DNA of 64,000 bases from contig CM047431.1 of NCBI GenBank assembly GCA_026168455.1, forward strand, positions 57,742,910-57,806,909, given 5' to 3'. The position numbers were made by a program, and so were the translations under genes. The notes beneath the pieces are model-generated. The model was not told the DNA's origin, searched no databases, and was given only the letters and a program-made list of their open reading frames with translations. This stretch comes from Theocolax elegans. Its lineage: Eukaryota > Arthropoda > Insecta > Hymenoptera > Cerocephalidae. Positions 14,407-26,193 of the stretch are shown in pieces (positions within the stretch are counted from its first letter, which is position 1; each line of letters starts with the position of its first letter).

Positions 14407-15234
14407 GAGAGAAAGAAACCTGCGAAATGAATGTCGATGAACTGGAGCAACATTTTACGAGTATATAAAGTACTCTTAATTATATTGAATAAAATTAAAT
14501 TGAACAAAAGTGAACGATTACTTTGCCGCTTTGTTTATCATCTGGTAATATCCGGGAAATAAAAAAAATTGAGGTCTTCGACTATGATTATCATTACCTA
14601 ATCATAACGATACATTGTACTTGTCGCTGTTATATACATATAAAATTAATAAATAAATAAATACATATATATGTATATATAAATGTATATGTATACATAT
14701 ATATATATATGTGTGTATGTATATTTATATATGTATGTATGTATATATACATATACATGAAACACAATATATTAATTTAATAATATTAAAAAGAAAATTG
14801 TGTATTTATTGAAAAAAACAGACAAACAAATAATAACAAGCAAGAACAAGAAGCAAGTACCTTTATAAAAAAAAAAATTGCGTCGTTAATGATTTTTCTA
14901 TCGTATAACAATTATGTGCATGTATGAATAAAATGAATTTGATATAAAAAGAAGAAAAAAGAAATTTTTGCATTTTTTTGTTTAATAAATTATTGTTTAC
15001 TTTATTACGTATCGTTAAAGCTATGAAACGTTCGTTTTCTTGATACATTTAACATAAAATGGGGGTTTTTTTCGTTGTATGCGAGTCGATCGATTGTTTT
15101 GTACTTATAGACGATCGATTATTAGTTATCGAAGCACGTAATGTAAATTTTGTAAAATAAAAATAAAGTAATAATACAATTTGGTGGTATAAAAATTATA
15201 TATACGTGTACGCATGCTCGTTTGAACACACATG

Positions 15235-18200
15235 CTATTCGTAATAAATAGCGAAAACCATACCGATCGCGTAGAAAGTTGGTTTTTCGATTACGTACGT
15301 GGAATAAGCGTCTCTTTTCGGATCCCACAATCTCCCGTTGGATGTTACAACCGATTGATCTGCATTCTCAATGATGGTTATCGCTACCAAATATTTAACA
15401 CTGCGAACATTTTAATTTTCATTTGATAAGTGTTCGTGATTTTCTTTTCTTTTCGTTACAGTGGTGCATGGTGTATCGTACATGGTTTTAATAAATGTAA
15501 ATATAAATTGAATACAATACAACTGATCGGTAGTAGAGATTGACATAATTATTTATTTGGATAAAAATTTCAGAATTTATTAATTGATAAAAAATTAATA
15601 ACAAAGGGATAGATTACATACGTTTTTCGTAGTTTTTACTTGATGCATAAATCGTAGCCTATATCATAATGTTGATTTTTTTTCTTTATAGTTTCGGATA
15701 CGTTCATTCACATATGACGTTGGGAAAATTGACCTATCTAATTTCATAGTCAAGCAATTTCATTTCAATAAAAATACACGAAAAAATAGTCAATTTTAAT
15801 CATTTTTTGTGCTATTTTTCGTACATTTTTATTCATATAAAATTTTTAGAACATCTATGGCAATATAAAATAACAAATAATATAGGGTTAAACTGTAAAA
15901 TACAATAACCATTTCGCTCTTAAGCAGAAAGAATTTGAAAAATTATAACACTTTTTAATTAGATAGATCAATTTTTTCAACGTCATAGGCAAGAATGTAT
16001 CCAAAACTATACAAAAAAAATTAGACATTATAATATAGGCTGTGATTTATTCATCAAGCAATAACCACAAAAATCGAAAATAATTTTTGTCCATTTGGGT
16101 GTTTTCAAATGCCCAAACTTCTACTAGAAATGCCCAAGGAAGCAAAGTATATACATAGGGTTCCATAATCAATTTATATTAATAAAATAATAAAAAAAAT
16201 TTGAAACTCTGTATTATATTGTATTTGATTAGACTTTTCAAAATCGGTAGAAAATAATATTATGTTTTTCTTTTGATTGTCAGAATAGAAAAAAGAAAAT
16301 CGTAGTGTTAATATATGAAAATAGGAATGTAATCACCGATCGTAATTAGTTTTATAAAGCCAATCTCGAATATCCGCTGCGATATTCCGACAAAGTTCAA
16401 CGCACGTTTGAGAATTGTATTTTATGTTATCAAGGGCATCCGTCATCGTTTTTGCAAGAATGTAGTCGGAATCTTCACATAAAAATGGTAAGTGCGGCTC
16501 CAATCTATAGCTGTTCTGATACTTTGGTACCTAAAACTCTCATAATTAAACGTAAAGTCAAATTATTTACATTATTTGAATTATATAATTATAAATATAG
16601 TTAATAATGAAAACCCAAAACAAATTGCTCTTCATTTGAGTATTATCTATTACTGTGCTAAATTTCATTAAGAAATATCAATGCGTCCAAAAGTGGCATT
16701 GGAAAGAAATGTAACTGTTAAATAATTACGTGACATAAAATTAAATTTTTCAGCTATTTTTGAATGCATCAATATTTTGTTTCGAACTTTACTCACAAGG
16801 GGAGTATACACACTCCGGGAAACGGATCTTAATCTAACGTTGAGATATCTTTCATAATATCTAATAATATTTTCAATGAAAATTACAACACAATTTAATC
16901 GCTTATAACTCTGAAACAAATAGAGATAGACACTCAAATCAAAAACCAAAAGAAAGTTGAGTTTATGTAGATACAATTTGAAAAAAAGAAGCTTAAATTG
17001 CTCTTTTTGCAAGAGCAAAGTTACGAAGAAAATAAGAAATAAAAGAAATTTTGACCAATATTTAATATGAAATTTTTATTGTTTCTTTTAGCCTGAAATT
17101 CTTTATTTTATTTTTAACTTCAATTCCTTTAATTACAAAAGATATACCAAAATTAGAATAAGATCCGTTTCCCGGAGGTCAAATGCTCCCCTTGTCACTG
17201 GTAGATGCTGAATTCGCAAACTAAGGAATGATTAAAAAATTTAAATATTTGTTTAAAAATTATCCTAACTTTAAAAAAGTAAGATTTTTCATTTATTTCA
17301 TAATTAGCTACTTTGACAGCTATTTATTTCAAAATCAATTAATTGTCAGTATTTAATAATAAATGTAACTTTTGTCCCGGATTTGATTTTATGGAGCCTA
17401 TCGATGGATACAGACAACTGCACTGACTCATCGCTTTTTCAAATCGTACTTTCATCCCGAAGACATAGAATTGGGCAGTATAAAAACAAGGAACGTTAAA
17501 TATTATAAAAAAAAAATTGATATGATAATAACAATTATATCCATTTAGTTTACAAAACTCTTAATAGAACATTCTCCAGCATATAGTAAAATACACGTGG
17601 ATCTATTGCAATTCAATTGATTTTGTCATAATAATTTAAAATGATTTAAAATAATAATAGAAAAATCAAAACAATGAAAATTGTGTAACGAAGCATTTTT
17701 TACGAATTAAAATGCTGTACAATTTTTTTCGGGATTTTATATAAAATTTGCAATAAAAGTTTATTACTTTCAAGGGTACGTCATACTCGTTATGTTAATA
17801 TCCGTATTATATGTAACTACAGAGTTGTTTACTTGTTTAAATAAGAATTAGTTTTAAGAATTATATTTATAAGTATTAAAACTTTCAACTCAAGACGATT
17901 AGTGGAATAATTTATAAATTTTAGCCGCTCTCTACTGGTTATTAATAATTTATTGAATTAATATAATCTTGTAAACTACTTCGATCGCCTTGAAATTAAT
18001 TACAATCATGTATTCTAGCAAAAGGTAATGTTCTTGTGATTTCACTTAAACTTTTAAAAAATATTAATATTTGTAAAACTAGCATGCGTTCTCTGTACGG
18101 TAAACGACTCGAGTGGTAATTTATAACAAATGTAATATCCCCTTCATCTCATATAATGTAAATTAACAGATTTTGAGACAAGTAGCTGAAAAAAATAGGT

Positions 18201-18546
18201 AATTTTATCAAAATTTCATTTTCTAAGATTAGGGTGACTTTTAAACCAATTATTTTTATCACCTAAAATTTTTGTATTCTGGAAATTATTTCCAATTTGT
18301 CTTTCCAACTTTAAAATATAATGAATTTTAAAATGATGATCGATTGCGTTTAAGTGAAATAATCTACACGTGTAATCTACATATAGACACATAATTTGAA
18401 ATAATAATTACCTTAAAACCCCTGCCACTCATTCGCCATTGTATACTTTGCCTGGCTTGGGATAGACTACTCAAACTTTGTCCACTTCTGCTTGATCGAC
18501 GTCGTTCATCTTTCGATAATTTAACACCAGCGACTGAAATGATCAT
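15235..18546 (-). CDS. Tctex1-domain dynein light chain-like protein
   Basis: Cytoplasmic or axonemal dynein light chain family (DYNLT/TCTEX1D). Three exons were found by translating between splice signals: 18546-18412, 16530-16337 and 15400-15235 (TAG stop 15237-15235). Lengths 135, 194 and 166 give 164 residues with consistent phases. The start is the ATG at 18546, which has an in-frame TGA directly upstream. However, an acceptor-like TTTCAG ends at 18534, so a further 5' exon cannot be excluded. Residues 1-45 are a basic, Ser-rich tail (DERRRSSRSGQSLSSLSQ). The Tctex1 domain follows: YQNSYRLEP, then KYNSQTCVELCRNIAADIRD, then VAITIIENADQSVV, NGRLWDPKRD and a final GMVFAIYYE. These match the family's block order, including the W-D-P turn and C-terminal beta strand. 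The exon 2 donor is GTGATT, a weak site, but the split R codon falls where the family has R-Y/V-K. The tail suggests the DYNLT4/5-like branch, which is an inference. Confidence 0.92.
15687..16012. mobile_element. MITE-like inverted repeat in Tctex1 gene intron
   Basis: Arms of about 50 bp face each other. The left begins TATAGTTTCGGATACGTTC and the right, reverse complemented, begins TATAGTTTTGGATACATTC. Both continue through a shared ATGACGTTG and AATTGAYCTATCTAATT. There is no coding capacity. A TA flank is plausible but could be part of the TIR. The element sits in the second intron of the minus-strand Tctex1 gene. Confidence 0.75.
16797..17195. mobile_element. MITE-like foldback, CAAGGGGAG / CTCCGGGAAACGGATCTTA termini
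   Basis: Left terminus ACAAGGGGAG is followed by CTCCGGGAAACGGATCTTA; the right end carries the reverse complement (TAAGATCCGTTTCCCGGAG, then CTCCCCTTGT). The interior holds a module (GCTTATAACTC..AAATAGAGATAG and an AAGAAGCTTAAATTGCTC block) that recurs in the foldback at about 27530-28115 and in the half copy near 30838-31055. It sits in the first intron of the Tctex1 gene. Confidence 0.8.
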
Positions 18547-20423
18547 TCATCAACGACATCAAACGTTCAGTTACGGATTATTTAATATAAATATATAAAT
18601 AATTATATTTTATTTGAAGGTTACGTATTTTATATAAATCTAACATTTAGACTTTCTCGTATCGACACTCATAGTTTGTTGTCAATTTAAAAATTTTTAC
18701 AAACAAGGTGAACAAATTTGTTACATATATACATCACGAGGTAAATAATTGATCGTATAAAAGGTTAGAAAATAAATGACATATTGATATAGATTTACAA
18801 ATTTGTGTCTATAGATGCTTCCGGGTTATATTACTTATATATATGCAATTACATGAAATTGTCGAATGTTATTATATAAAGATAATAAATATCCGATTGA
18901 ATTTCATTTTTAAAAGAACAAATATATTTTAATAATTTAAATATTTCGTTAGTATATGTATAGCTGAAAAGCTATATTATTTGAATTATTAACATTAATG
19001 TTTATGCGATCGGTATTTTTTAATATTTTTTAAATCTATATTTGATAGGTATTAATATATACAATATTCGGGTAGAAAAAAACATTTATTTTTACATTTT
19101 CCGTGTTTTCACGGGATATGAACCCCAAAAATTAAAAAATGATTAATTTTTTATTAAACGAGGAATTCAATTGTGTCTTATTCGTTATTTACCCCCCAAA
19201 ATAGTGACGTTTTTTTTCGACCAATCGATGAAAAATTACATAAAATATAATAATCGATATTTATTTTATTAGAGTAACATTATTTATAATTTTTTGATAC
19301 ATAAATTTATTAAAAAAAAATTTTACATTATAATTTAATTTAAATAATTAATTTTAATGAGAACCTCTCTATATTCGGAATGTTAAATTGTTTAAGAAAA
19401 ACCAAGTTGTACATTGAATATGTCTAAATTTTGGTAATTTATCACCAATTTTCAAGAAAAGCCACAGTGCATCGAATTTTCCTGAATTTTTGATAATTTA
19501 TAATGAATTTTAAAGAAAATCACCCGATATATTCGTATTTTTGAATTATAAAGAAAAACAAAATGACATGAAATTTTCTTGAATTTTGAAATTCGGAGGA
19601 AATAATAAAAAGCTATTATTTGTATTTTGACAGAGGTATTAGAGGTAAATAAATTTTTACTAATTCTATTTAAACGTCAACCTACAGATATAGATATAAA
19701 GACATTGTTGTAGTTGATGCTATTGTTTATACATCTACATGTAAATGTGAGACTCATCTAATCAACACAAAGAAATAATGTTCCCTCACTTTAGAGTTAC
19801 TTGTGCAGTAGGGTTAACATGTCCTGCTAAATTATATAATATAGAATAAATTGACTTTGCTAGAAAAATAAAAGCATCCAGTGAAAGTTTTACAACAGCT
19901 AGATCAATGTTAATAAGATATTGGGTATAAGGTCAAGCACTGTCCAGTATACTGGTGATACTAAGGTCTTGTGAGGTCTTTATACATGACAATTAGTTTT
20001 TAAGTTTTATTTCAGATTTAAGCTGTAAAATTAAGTTTTTTGCCACCCTATGTATAGATATATTAATTTTATCTCTATAAGATTTTACTGCATTTTTACT
20101 TGCAAAAAAAATTAAATAAAAAAAATCTCACATTATTTTGCATTGTCGCGCGCATATGATAAGTATACTATCGAGCTGCTCGAGTTTCGAATTTACGATT
20201 CGAGGAATGAAAGCACGTGGCCCTTTAGCTTCATTACACAGAGTGCAGTATATGTTGTTACATCGCGTAGTTTCAGTTTGGCGCTCGTCACGCCTCGTCA
20301 TCATCGTGGGTTTCTCTCGTACGCGGTGGGCTGCGACTGCGCGTCACTGGTCGCACGCGTGACGCGACTCGCGAGTGAGTTTCGAGGTTCTTTCTCTCCG
20401 GTGCGGCAACTCGATCTCCCAAC
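18547..20423. other. Divergent intergenic region between Tctex1 gene and eIF3b
   Basis: The two genes start away from each other across about 1.9 kb. Most of it is very AT-rich with no coding signal. A segment near 19085-19250 resembles parts of the TTAA-flanked repeat family seen at 45863-46320. The last 280 bp before 20424 are much richer in GC and CpG and carry the eIF3b promoter. Confidence 0.5.
20214..20278 (+). promoter_or_regulatory. eIF3b promoter: E-box and initiator
   Basis: A palindromic CACGTG E-box lies at 20214-20219 and an arthropod-type initiator TCAGTT at 20273-20278. They sit 205 and 146 bp before the ATG, within a locally CpG-rich block. No TATA box is apparent. The transcription start near 20274 is inferred. 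Confidence 0.5.
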
Positions 20424-23400
20424 ATGGCGAAGAAATCTTCGTCCGACAAAAGCCCGCAAAGCGAGGATGCCGGTAAAACCAGCGAAGAATCCGGCCACAC
20501 GGAAGACGAGCCGAATTTCAGCGATCCCGAAGATTTTGTCGACGATGCCCCCGACGAAGGTAATTCGCAACTTATTTTTACTCGTAAATCGTGCGTCACC
20601 GCGTGCTCGGCGTTACGCCGCCGCATATGGATGTGTATTCCTTTATTATTCTCTTTTTACTCCCATCGATATTGGATTTTTTCATAGGACCTTCGGTATT
20701 CCCGATTTTTATTTTATTTTTATCTTTCCTTCGATAGACCAGGGGTTATTTACTTCCTTAGCCGCGAGGGTTGACGTTATGTTTATGTTTTGAGAGAGAA
20801 TCGACGATTCGAGGTTAGGATTAGGTTATGATATATAACCTTTTTTCCTTATTGCTCTCGTGAGTAACTCTATCTATGTGGGTTGCACGGTCGACGAGAT
20901 TATTTTGAATATAGCTAGACTTTAATTATCGTTGATTCAAACTTGTGTTTACTGCGGAAATGTACGTTTTTTTAAATCTCTTCTGCTACCTATGACCCTC
21001 TCTTTACATTACACAAGACACACTTTACTCGTTCTTCTAGACTTTATTAAGAATTATATATTATTATTTTTATTTATTATTTAGTATTATATGCAACTTT
21101 CTTTGATGTCTTTTACTCTTATTATTCTTTCATTCTGCGTTTCACTTTTTATATTTTTATGGATTATACATCAATGTAAAGAAAGAAATAGTAATGCTCA
21201 AATGCATCAAAAATGATTAATGCTTATTCCTTGTGTAAGACTAATTATATAGTGTAAGATAATTATTAACACATTCTCAAATTCATATATTCATGTATAT
21301 GTATCCAACAAAGCAGAAGCTTATATTTCCTTTTGTATTTAATTATTTTTCTTATTGCAGAAATTGTGGGTGATATTCTGAAAACAAAACCATCTGAATC
21401 TGACGGTGTTGAGTCTGTTATTGTCATAGATGGTGTGCCTATTGTTGAACCAAAACGATTGGAAAAGCTTCAATCAGTAATTGAAAAAATTTATGGAAAA
21501 TTTGGAACAATTGTAAACAAGTGTTATCCTCAAGATGAAAATGGAATGACTAAAGGGTAAATATTAAAATTATTAACAATAATAATAGGATGCTCATTTA
21601 CTAATGAAATCTTTATATTTTTAGATATGTCTTCTTTGAGTATAGTAATCCTACCAGTGCTCTTAACGCTGTGAAACAAGCCAACAATTACAAGATCGAT
21701 AAAATTCACACTTTTAAAGTAAATTTGTTTACTGATTTCAAAAAGTTTGATAACATTCCAAAAACCTGGGTACCACCAAAACCTCAACCGTTTAATGCTG
21801 CAACAGATTTGCACAGTTACTTACTTGATCCAGATGCGTACGATCAATATTGCATTGTAGCTGGTAGCGCTGGAAATACCATTGTCCAAATCTGGCAAAA
21901 TTCTGCACCTGAACCTGTAGTTGTTGAAGATCGTCCTGTAAGTATATTCTTATGAAAAGTACAGTTTGTCACTTTATTTTATCACTTATTAATCAATTTT
22001 TGTTTTGTACTTTACAACATAACAAATAGAAAAATTAATTTTAATTTTAAATTCAGCGTTGGACAGATACCTATGTCAAATGGTCACCATTAGGTACATA
22101 CCTCGCCACCTTCCACAAACTTGGAGTGGCTTTGTGGGGTGGACCAAACTTTACGCAACAAGTTAAATTCATTCAAAGAGGAGTTGAGTGTATTGACTTT
22201 TCGCCATGTGAACGCTACCTTGTTACGTATTCACCAAGAGCAGAGGCCAACGAAAAACGTTTGGTTATGTGGGACATCCTAACTGGTCAAGAAAAACGAT
22301 CCTTCTTCCCTGAAGGTCCAAACGTCTGGCCAATATTCCGATGGTCTCACAATGACAAATACGTTGCTTACATGGGTGAGGATGTACTCAGCGTTTATGA
22401 AACTCCAGTATGTTTATTTTATTTAATTTATTAATAGAAATTAGACAAACGATTGTAATTGAAGAATTAGGGAATAAGTTATTCCATACAATTAATAATT
22501 AATTCTAAAATTTTAGTCATTTGGTCTACTGGACAAAAAAAGTATAAAGATACCAGGAATTAGGGATTTCAGTTGGTCTCCAACTGATAATATTATCGCT
22601 TTCTGGGTTCCCGAGGATAAGGACGTACCAGCTAGAGTTACTCTTATGGAAATACCGAGGTAATATTTACTAACCATTTTTAAATACCACAAATTGTGTA
22701 CATTTCCTGCAAATACATTAATTTTTTTCAGTCGTAATGAAATTCGTAAGAATAACCTCTTCAACGTAGCTGACTGTAAAATATATTGGCAAAAATCCGG
22801 TGACTATTTGTGCGTGAAAGTCGATCGTTTCGCAAAGAAGAAGGAAAAAACTGAGCAGAAATATACGGTATACAATCATACTTGTTATTTTGTTTCATAT
22901 CATTTCATTTTCATTTACAAAAGTGTAATTGTACCAATCTTTGATTTCATTCTTAATTTTACTTTAAATTATACATATAATTTATTGAGTTCTTTACAAG
23001 TTTTCTTTTTTCTTTTTTTTACATTATAAATAAAAAAATAAAAGCAATTAAAGAAACAAGAATTTTCATCGTACTAGGAGTGAAGAATTGGTACAGATAC
23101 TCACTACCATCATCAAAACTGTCTACATAAATGCAGATAGTGTATCGCATAACTTCTGCAATTCTAGTTTTGGGACATCCATTCACAACAAAAAATAACA
23201 AATTGACAATATTTATTTATTCTGTATACTAATTGTTCAATCTAACTTTTCTAGGAGAGTTGTAAATTTCAAACGTTGCAACACTTTCAGGGAATGTCTT
23301 ACAACTTTGAAATCTTCCATATGCGTGAAAAACTTACTCCCGTTGACAGCGTAGAAATAAAGGAACCTATTCACGCTTTCGCGTGGGAGCCAATCGGTAG

Positions 23401-25686
23401 CAAATTTGCTATTATTCATGGTGAAATACCTAGCGTCAATGTCAGTTTTTATGAAGTGCGTTGCGGACATGGTCCTGCGCTTCTCAGTAAGATCATTTTA
23501 CATTACTAATGCAGAAATTTAATTTTATTTAGTTACCCAACAATTCAATATCGCCACTATATTTACACTTTAATTTGGTAAAAAATTGAAAACAACAATA
23601 ACACACCAAATTAATTTGTATATTTTACTTTTAAGGAGGTGGCATACCCGGTAGGTTACCGACTGAGTAAACAAAGATAATTATTCTATTTATTTAAATA
23701 AATACGCACTTTTATGCAACACCCGAATACAAAAGCACTAGATAATTAAATATTAAGTCATTCTACAAAGTTTCAAGTCAATGCAACAAAGACACTCTAA
23801 AAAATTTCTGCATCGAAAATGTACGATTATCCCTGATTTTTCTGTGCAGAGATTTTTTAAGGTATATTTGCCGTATTTACTTGGAACTTTGTAGAATGGC
23901 ATATTATTTAATTATCTAATGCTTCTGTATTAGGGTTTTGCATAAAAATGCGTATTTTTTTAATAAATGTAATAATTACCTTTTGTGGCTTGGTCGGTAA
24001 TCCACCGCGTAAACCACCCCCTTTCTTTCAGTATTATCTATCACAGAACTAAATTTCTACCAAAAATATTGATAAATTGTCATTGGAAAGAAATTTGCTG
24101 CCAATGCCATTTACGTATGCAACAATTTTTTTATTGTTTGATTTTTAGCTGAGTGACAGATCATACTTAAATAATGTCTTGATTTTACCTAATTTAACAT
24201 ATTTATTTAATTAAAATAATTTATTGTTTTCATTGACTCGCTTGGTAAAATTTGAGTATTATATTGTATCCCTTCATCGTAAGAAATGCGTGTATTTCTT
24301 GGTAACACCTTAGTAATATGTATTTTATTTCAGAAAAATTGGAGAAGAGAGCGTGCAATCACTTGTTTTGGTCACCATCGGGTCAGTTCATTGTTTTGGC
24401 TGGTCTCACAACAATGGCCGGAGCCTTGGAATTCATCGACACCAACGATTTTACAGTTATGAATTTGACGGACCACTACCAAACATCTGACGTTGAATGG
24501 GATCCGACAGGCCGGTATGTTTCAATTTAATAGCGATTATCCAAGAAAATCACAACCGCATAAATGATATATGACAGATAATTTTTATTTTTAGTTACGT
24601 AGTAACATCAGTTTCAATTTGGAAAACGAGTGTCGATAATGCTTATCACATCTGGACGTTCCAAGGTAGAATTTTAAAGAGGATTTCTGTTAATCAATTG
24701 AATCAATTTTTGTGGCGCCCTAGACCACCGACTTTACTCACCGCTGAGCAAATCAAGGAGATTAGGAAGAATCTTAAAAAATATTCGGCTCAGTTCGAGA
24801 GCAAGGATCGTCTTCGTCTAACACGAGCTTCTAAGGTAACATAAACGACATAATCAATCGAATAATTATTTAATTTAAGACGTATGTTTTCACATGTAAA
24901 TAATATTAATAGCAAACAATTTTTTTATTTTATTATTTTTATCATTAATACGTGTAATGGAGATCTGTAATACCTCGTAAACAGTGTAAAAAAATATGTA
25001 ATATGTAACAGACATTTATTGACAATTAATATAATTTTATTTTTGTAGGAATTGATTGAGAAACGTTGTGCATTGATGAAAGAATTTGAGGCTTACCGTG
25101 CTGAACGTATCGAACAATATAATCAGCAGAAGAAACGTCGTTTGGAATTACGTAGAAGTAAGTAAAGATTTATTCAAAACGAAACGTTATTGGTAATTTA
25201 TTGCACTTGCTTTAGGCTTTATACAAAATTCTTGTTTTTTTTTTTGTAAAGCTGTCAGAAGCAATAAAAAGTTTTATTTCCGTGTTTACAACTATCAAAT
25301 TCTTAATTATAATAACAAAAGCATAATAATGTTTACCAAGATCTGGGGACAATTGCCTGATACATTGGAACATTTTATTAATTTTAATTGCAAGTTTTAA
25401 TTATTAAATATTTAATGTTTATTTATTAAATTAATTGTTTCGGCAATTACTCGACGTCGATTATATTTTTGAATATTTTGAAACAATTGTTTAAAGAACG
25501 GCGAATTTTTTATTAGTTGTGTCATCCCCTCGATGATTTTTAATTGTTTCATAAATTTAATTATTGTACATTATAATTTTTTCAGATATTGATACGGATG
25601 AATTGGATTCCGATACTAAGAATATGGATGAAGAAGTTATTGAATTTTTCGTCAAGGAAGAATCCTTCGTCATTGATGACAAATAA
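20424..25686 (+). CDS. eIF3b: Eukaryotic translation initiation factor 3 subunit B
   Basis: Core scaffold of eIF3, which binds the 40S subunit and helps recruit mRNA and initiator tRNA in the cytoplasm. Eleven exons are 20424-20559, 21361-21556, 21625-21937, 22057-22407, 22517-22659, 22732-22867, 23291-23486, 24334-24514, 24595-24835, 25049-25157 and 25586-25686. All have GT-AG borders, and they total 2103 bases or 700 residues, close to insect orthologues and shorter than vertebrates, which have an N-terminal extension. The acidic N-terminus has the family motif [10 protein letters not shown] (residues about 32-41). An RRM covers about 63-145 and carries the eIF3b NLFTDF motif. A WD-type propeller follows with [58 protein letters not shown] and [12 protein letters not shown]. 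The C-terminus has WRPRPPT, a charged helix and DTDELDS. The ATG lies in AACATGGCG. Exons 7 and 8 join through a single A (…LL|K). Confidence 0.97.
23635..24021. mobile_element. Foldback MITE-like element in eIF3b intron 7
   Basis: Long imperfect inverted repeats fill most of this interval. The tip GGAGGTGGCATACCCGGTAG..TTACCGAC matches the reverse complement of the right end GTCGGTAATCCACCGCGTAA..CCACCCCC. Inner blocks also pair, for example the AAATACGCA..TTTTATGCAA region with TTGCATAAAAATGCGTATTT. It has no coding capacity. It lies cleanly inside an intron, so the eIF3b reading frame is unaffected. Confidence 0.82.
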
Positions 25687-26193
25687 ACTATCCAATTCAA
25701 ACTATCATACGCAAATTGTTTTTTTTTATAAAAATAAATATAAATAATAATAAATTTTACAAAGAAAAAAACGAAAACAATCATCTGTACTTGCTGTGGA
25801 AAGGAGAAACTCAAGTTCTGCGTTAGACAAACGACACACCTACAAACACGTAACAAACATTAAAGTATTTTGAGGGTCAGTGCAGCCGGACTGTTAAAAA
25901 GAGAAAAAAAGGAAAACAAAGCGACCCTGTCGATTTCGAGACAGGAGATTAATAAATAAAAAAAATAAAATTGTATAGAAAATAATAATGGTAGTGGTAA
26001 ACACCATACGGTTCGTTTTGTATTATTTTTACTATATCGGTTTTTACCACATACCATACAGGATATCACGGAAACATAAAAACAGATCGGATAATTTGTT
26101 GTTTTCAGATGTGAAATTTTCATTACTTATACAATATTATTTTATTCTGAAATAAATAAACAGTACCATCGATTCGAGAAGGCTTGTTATTAA
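25687..26193. other. Convergent 3' ends of eIF3b and the secreted-protein gene
   Basis: About 500 bp lies between two facing stop codons. AATAAA-type signals occur soon after the eIF3b stop (for example near 25731-25755), and TTTATT-type complements occur before 26194. The two 3' UTRs may overlap. I see no further gene. Confidence 0.5.

Larger units (their letters stand above)
7122..15234. other. Long non-coding tract, candidate extended 3' UTR of iRhom
   Basis: About 8.1 kb without a supportable coding exon separates the iRhom stop from the stop of the convergent Tctex1 gene. From 7122 to about 14500 the plus strand is strongly A/G-rich. It carries microsatellites such as GT runs (9032-9061), TGCG/TG (8738-8774), GAA (9332-9366), GA (9633-9667 and 14351-14403), GAAA (11961-11987) and TA/TG (14640-14760). 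Many AATAAA-type hexamers occur, so no cleavage site can be picked. Purine skew continuous with the coding strand suggests a long 3' UTR, but independent intergenic DNA is equally possible. Confidence 0.4.

Noticed and set aside
20138..20793. 216-residue plus-strand frame across the eIF3b start
   Set aside because: It is out of frame with eIF3b, covers promoter and intron, and has no recognisable domain.
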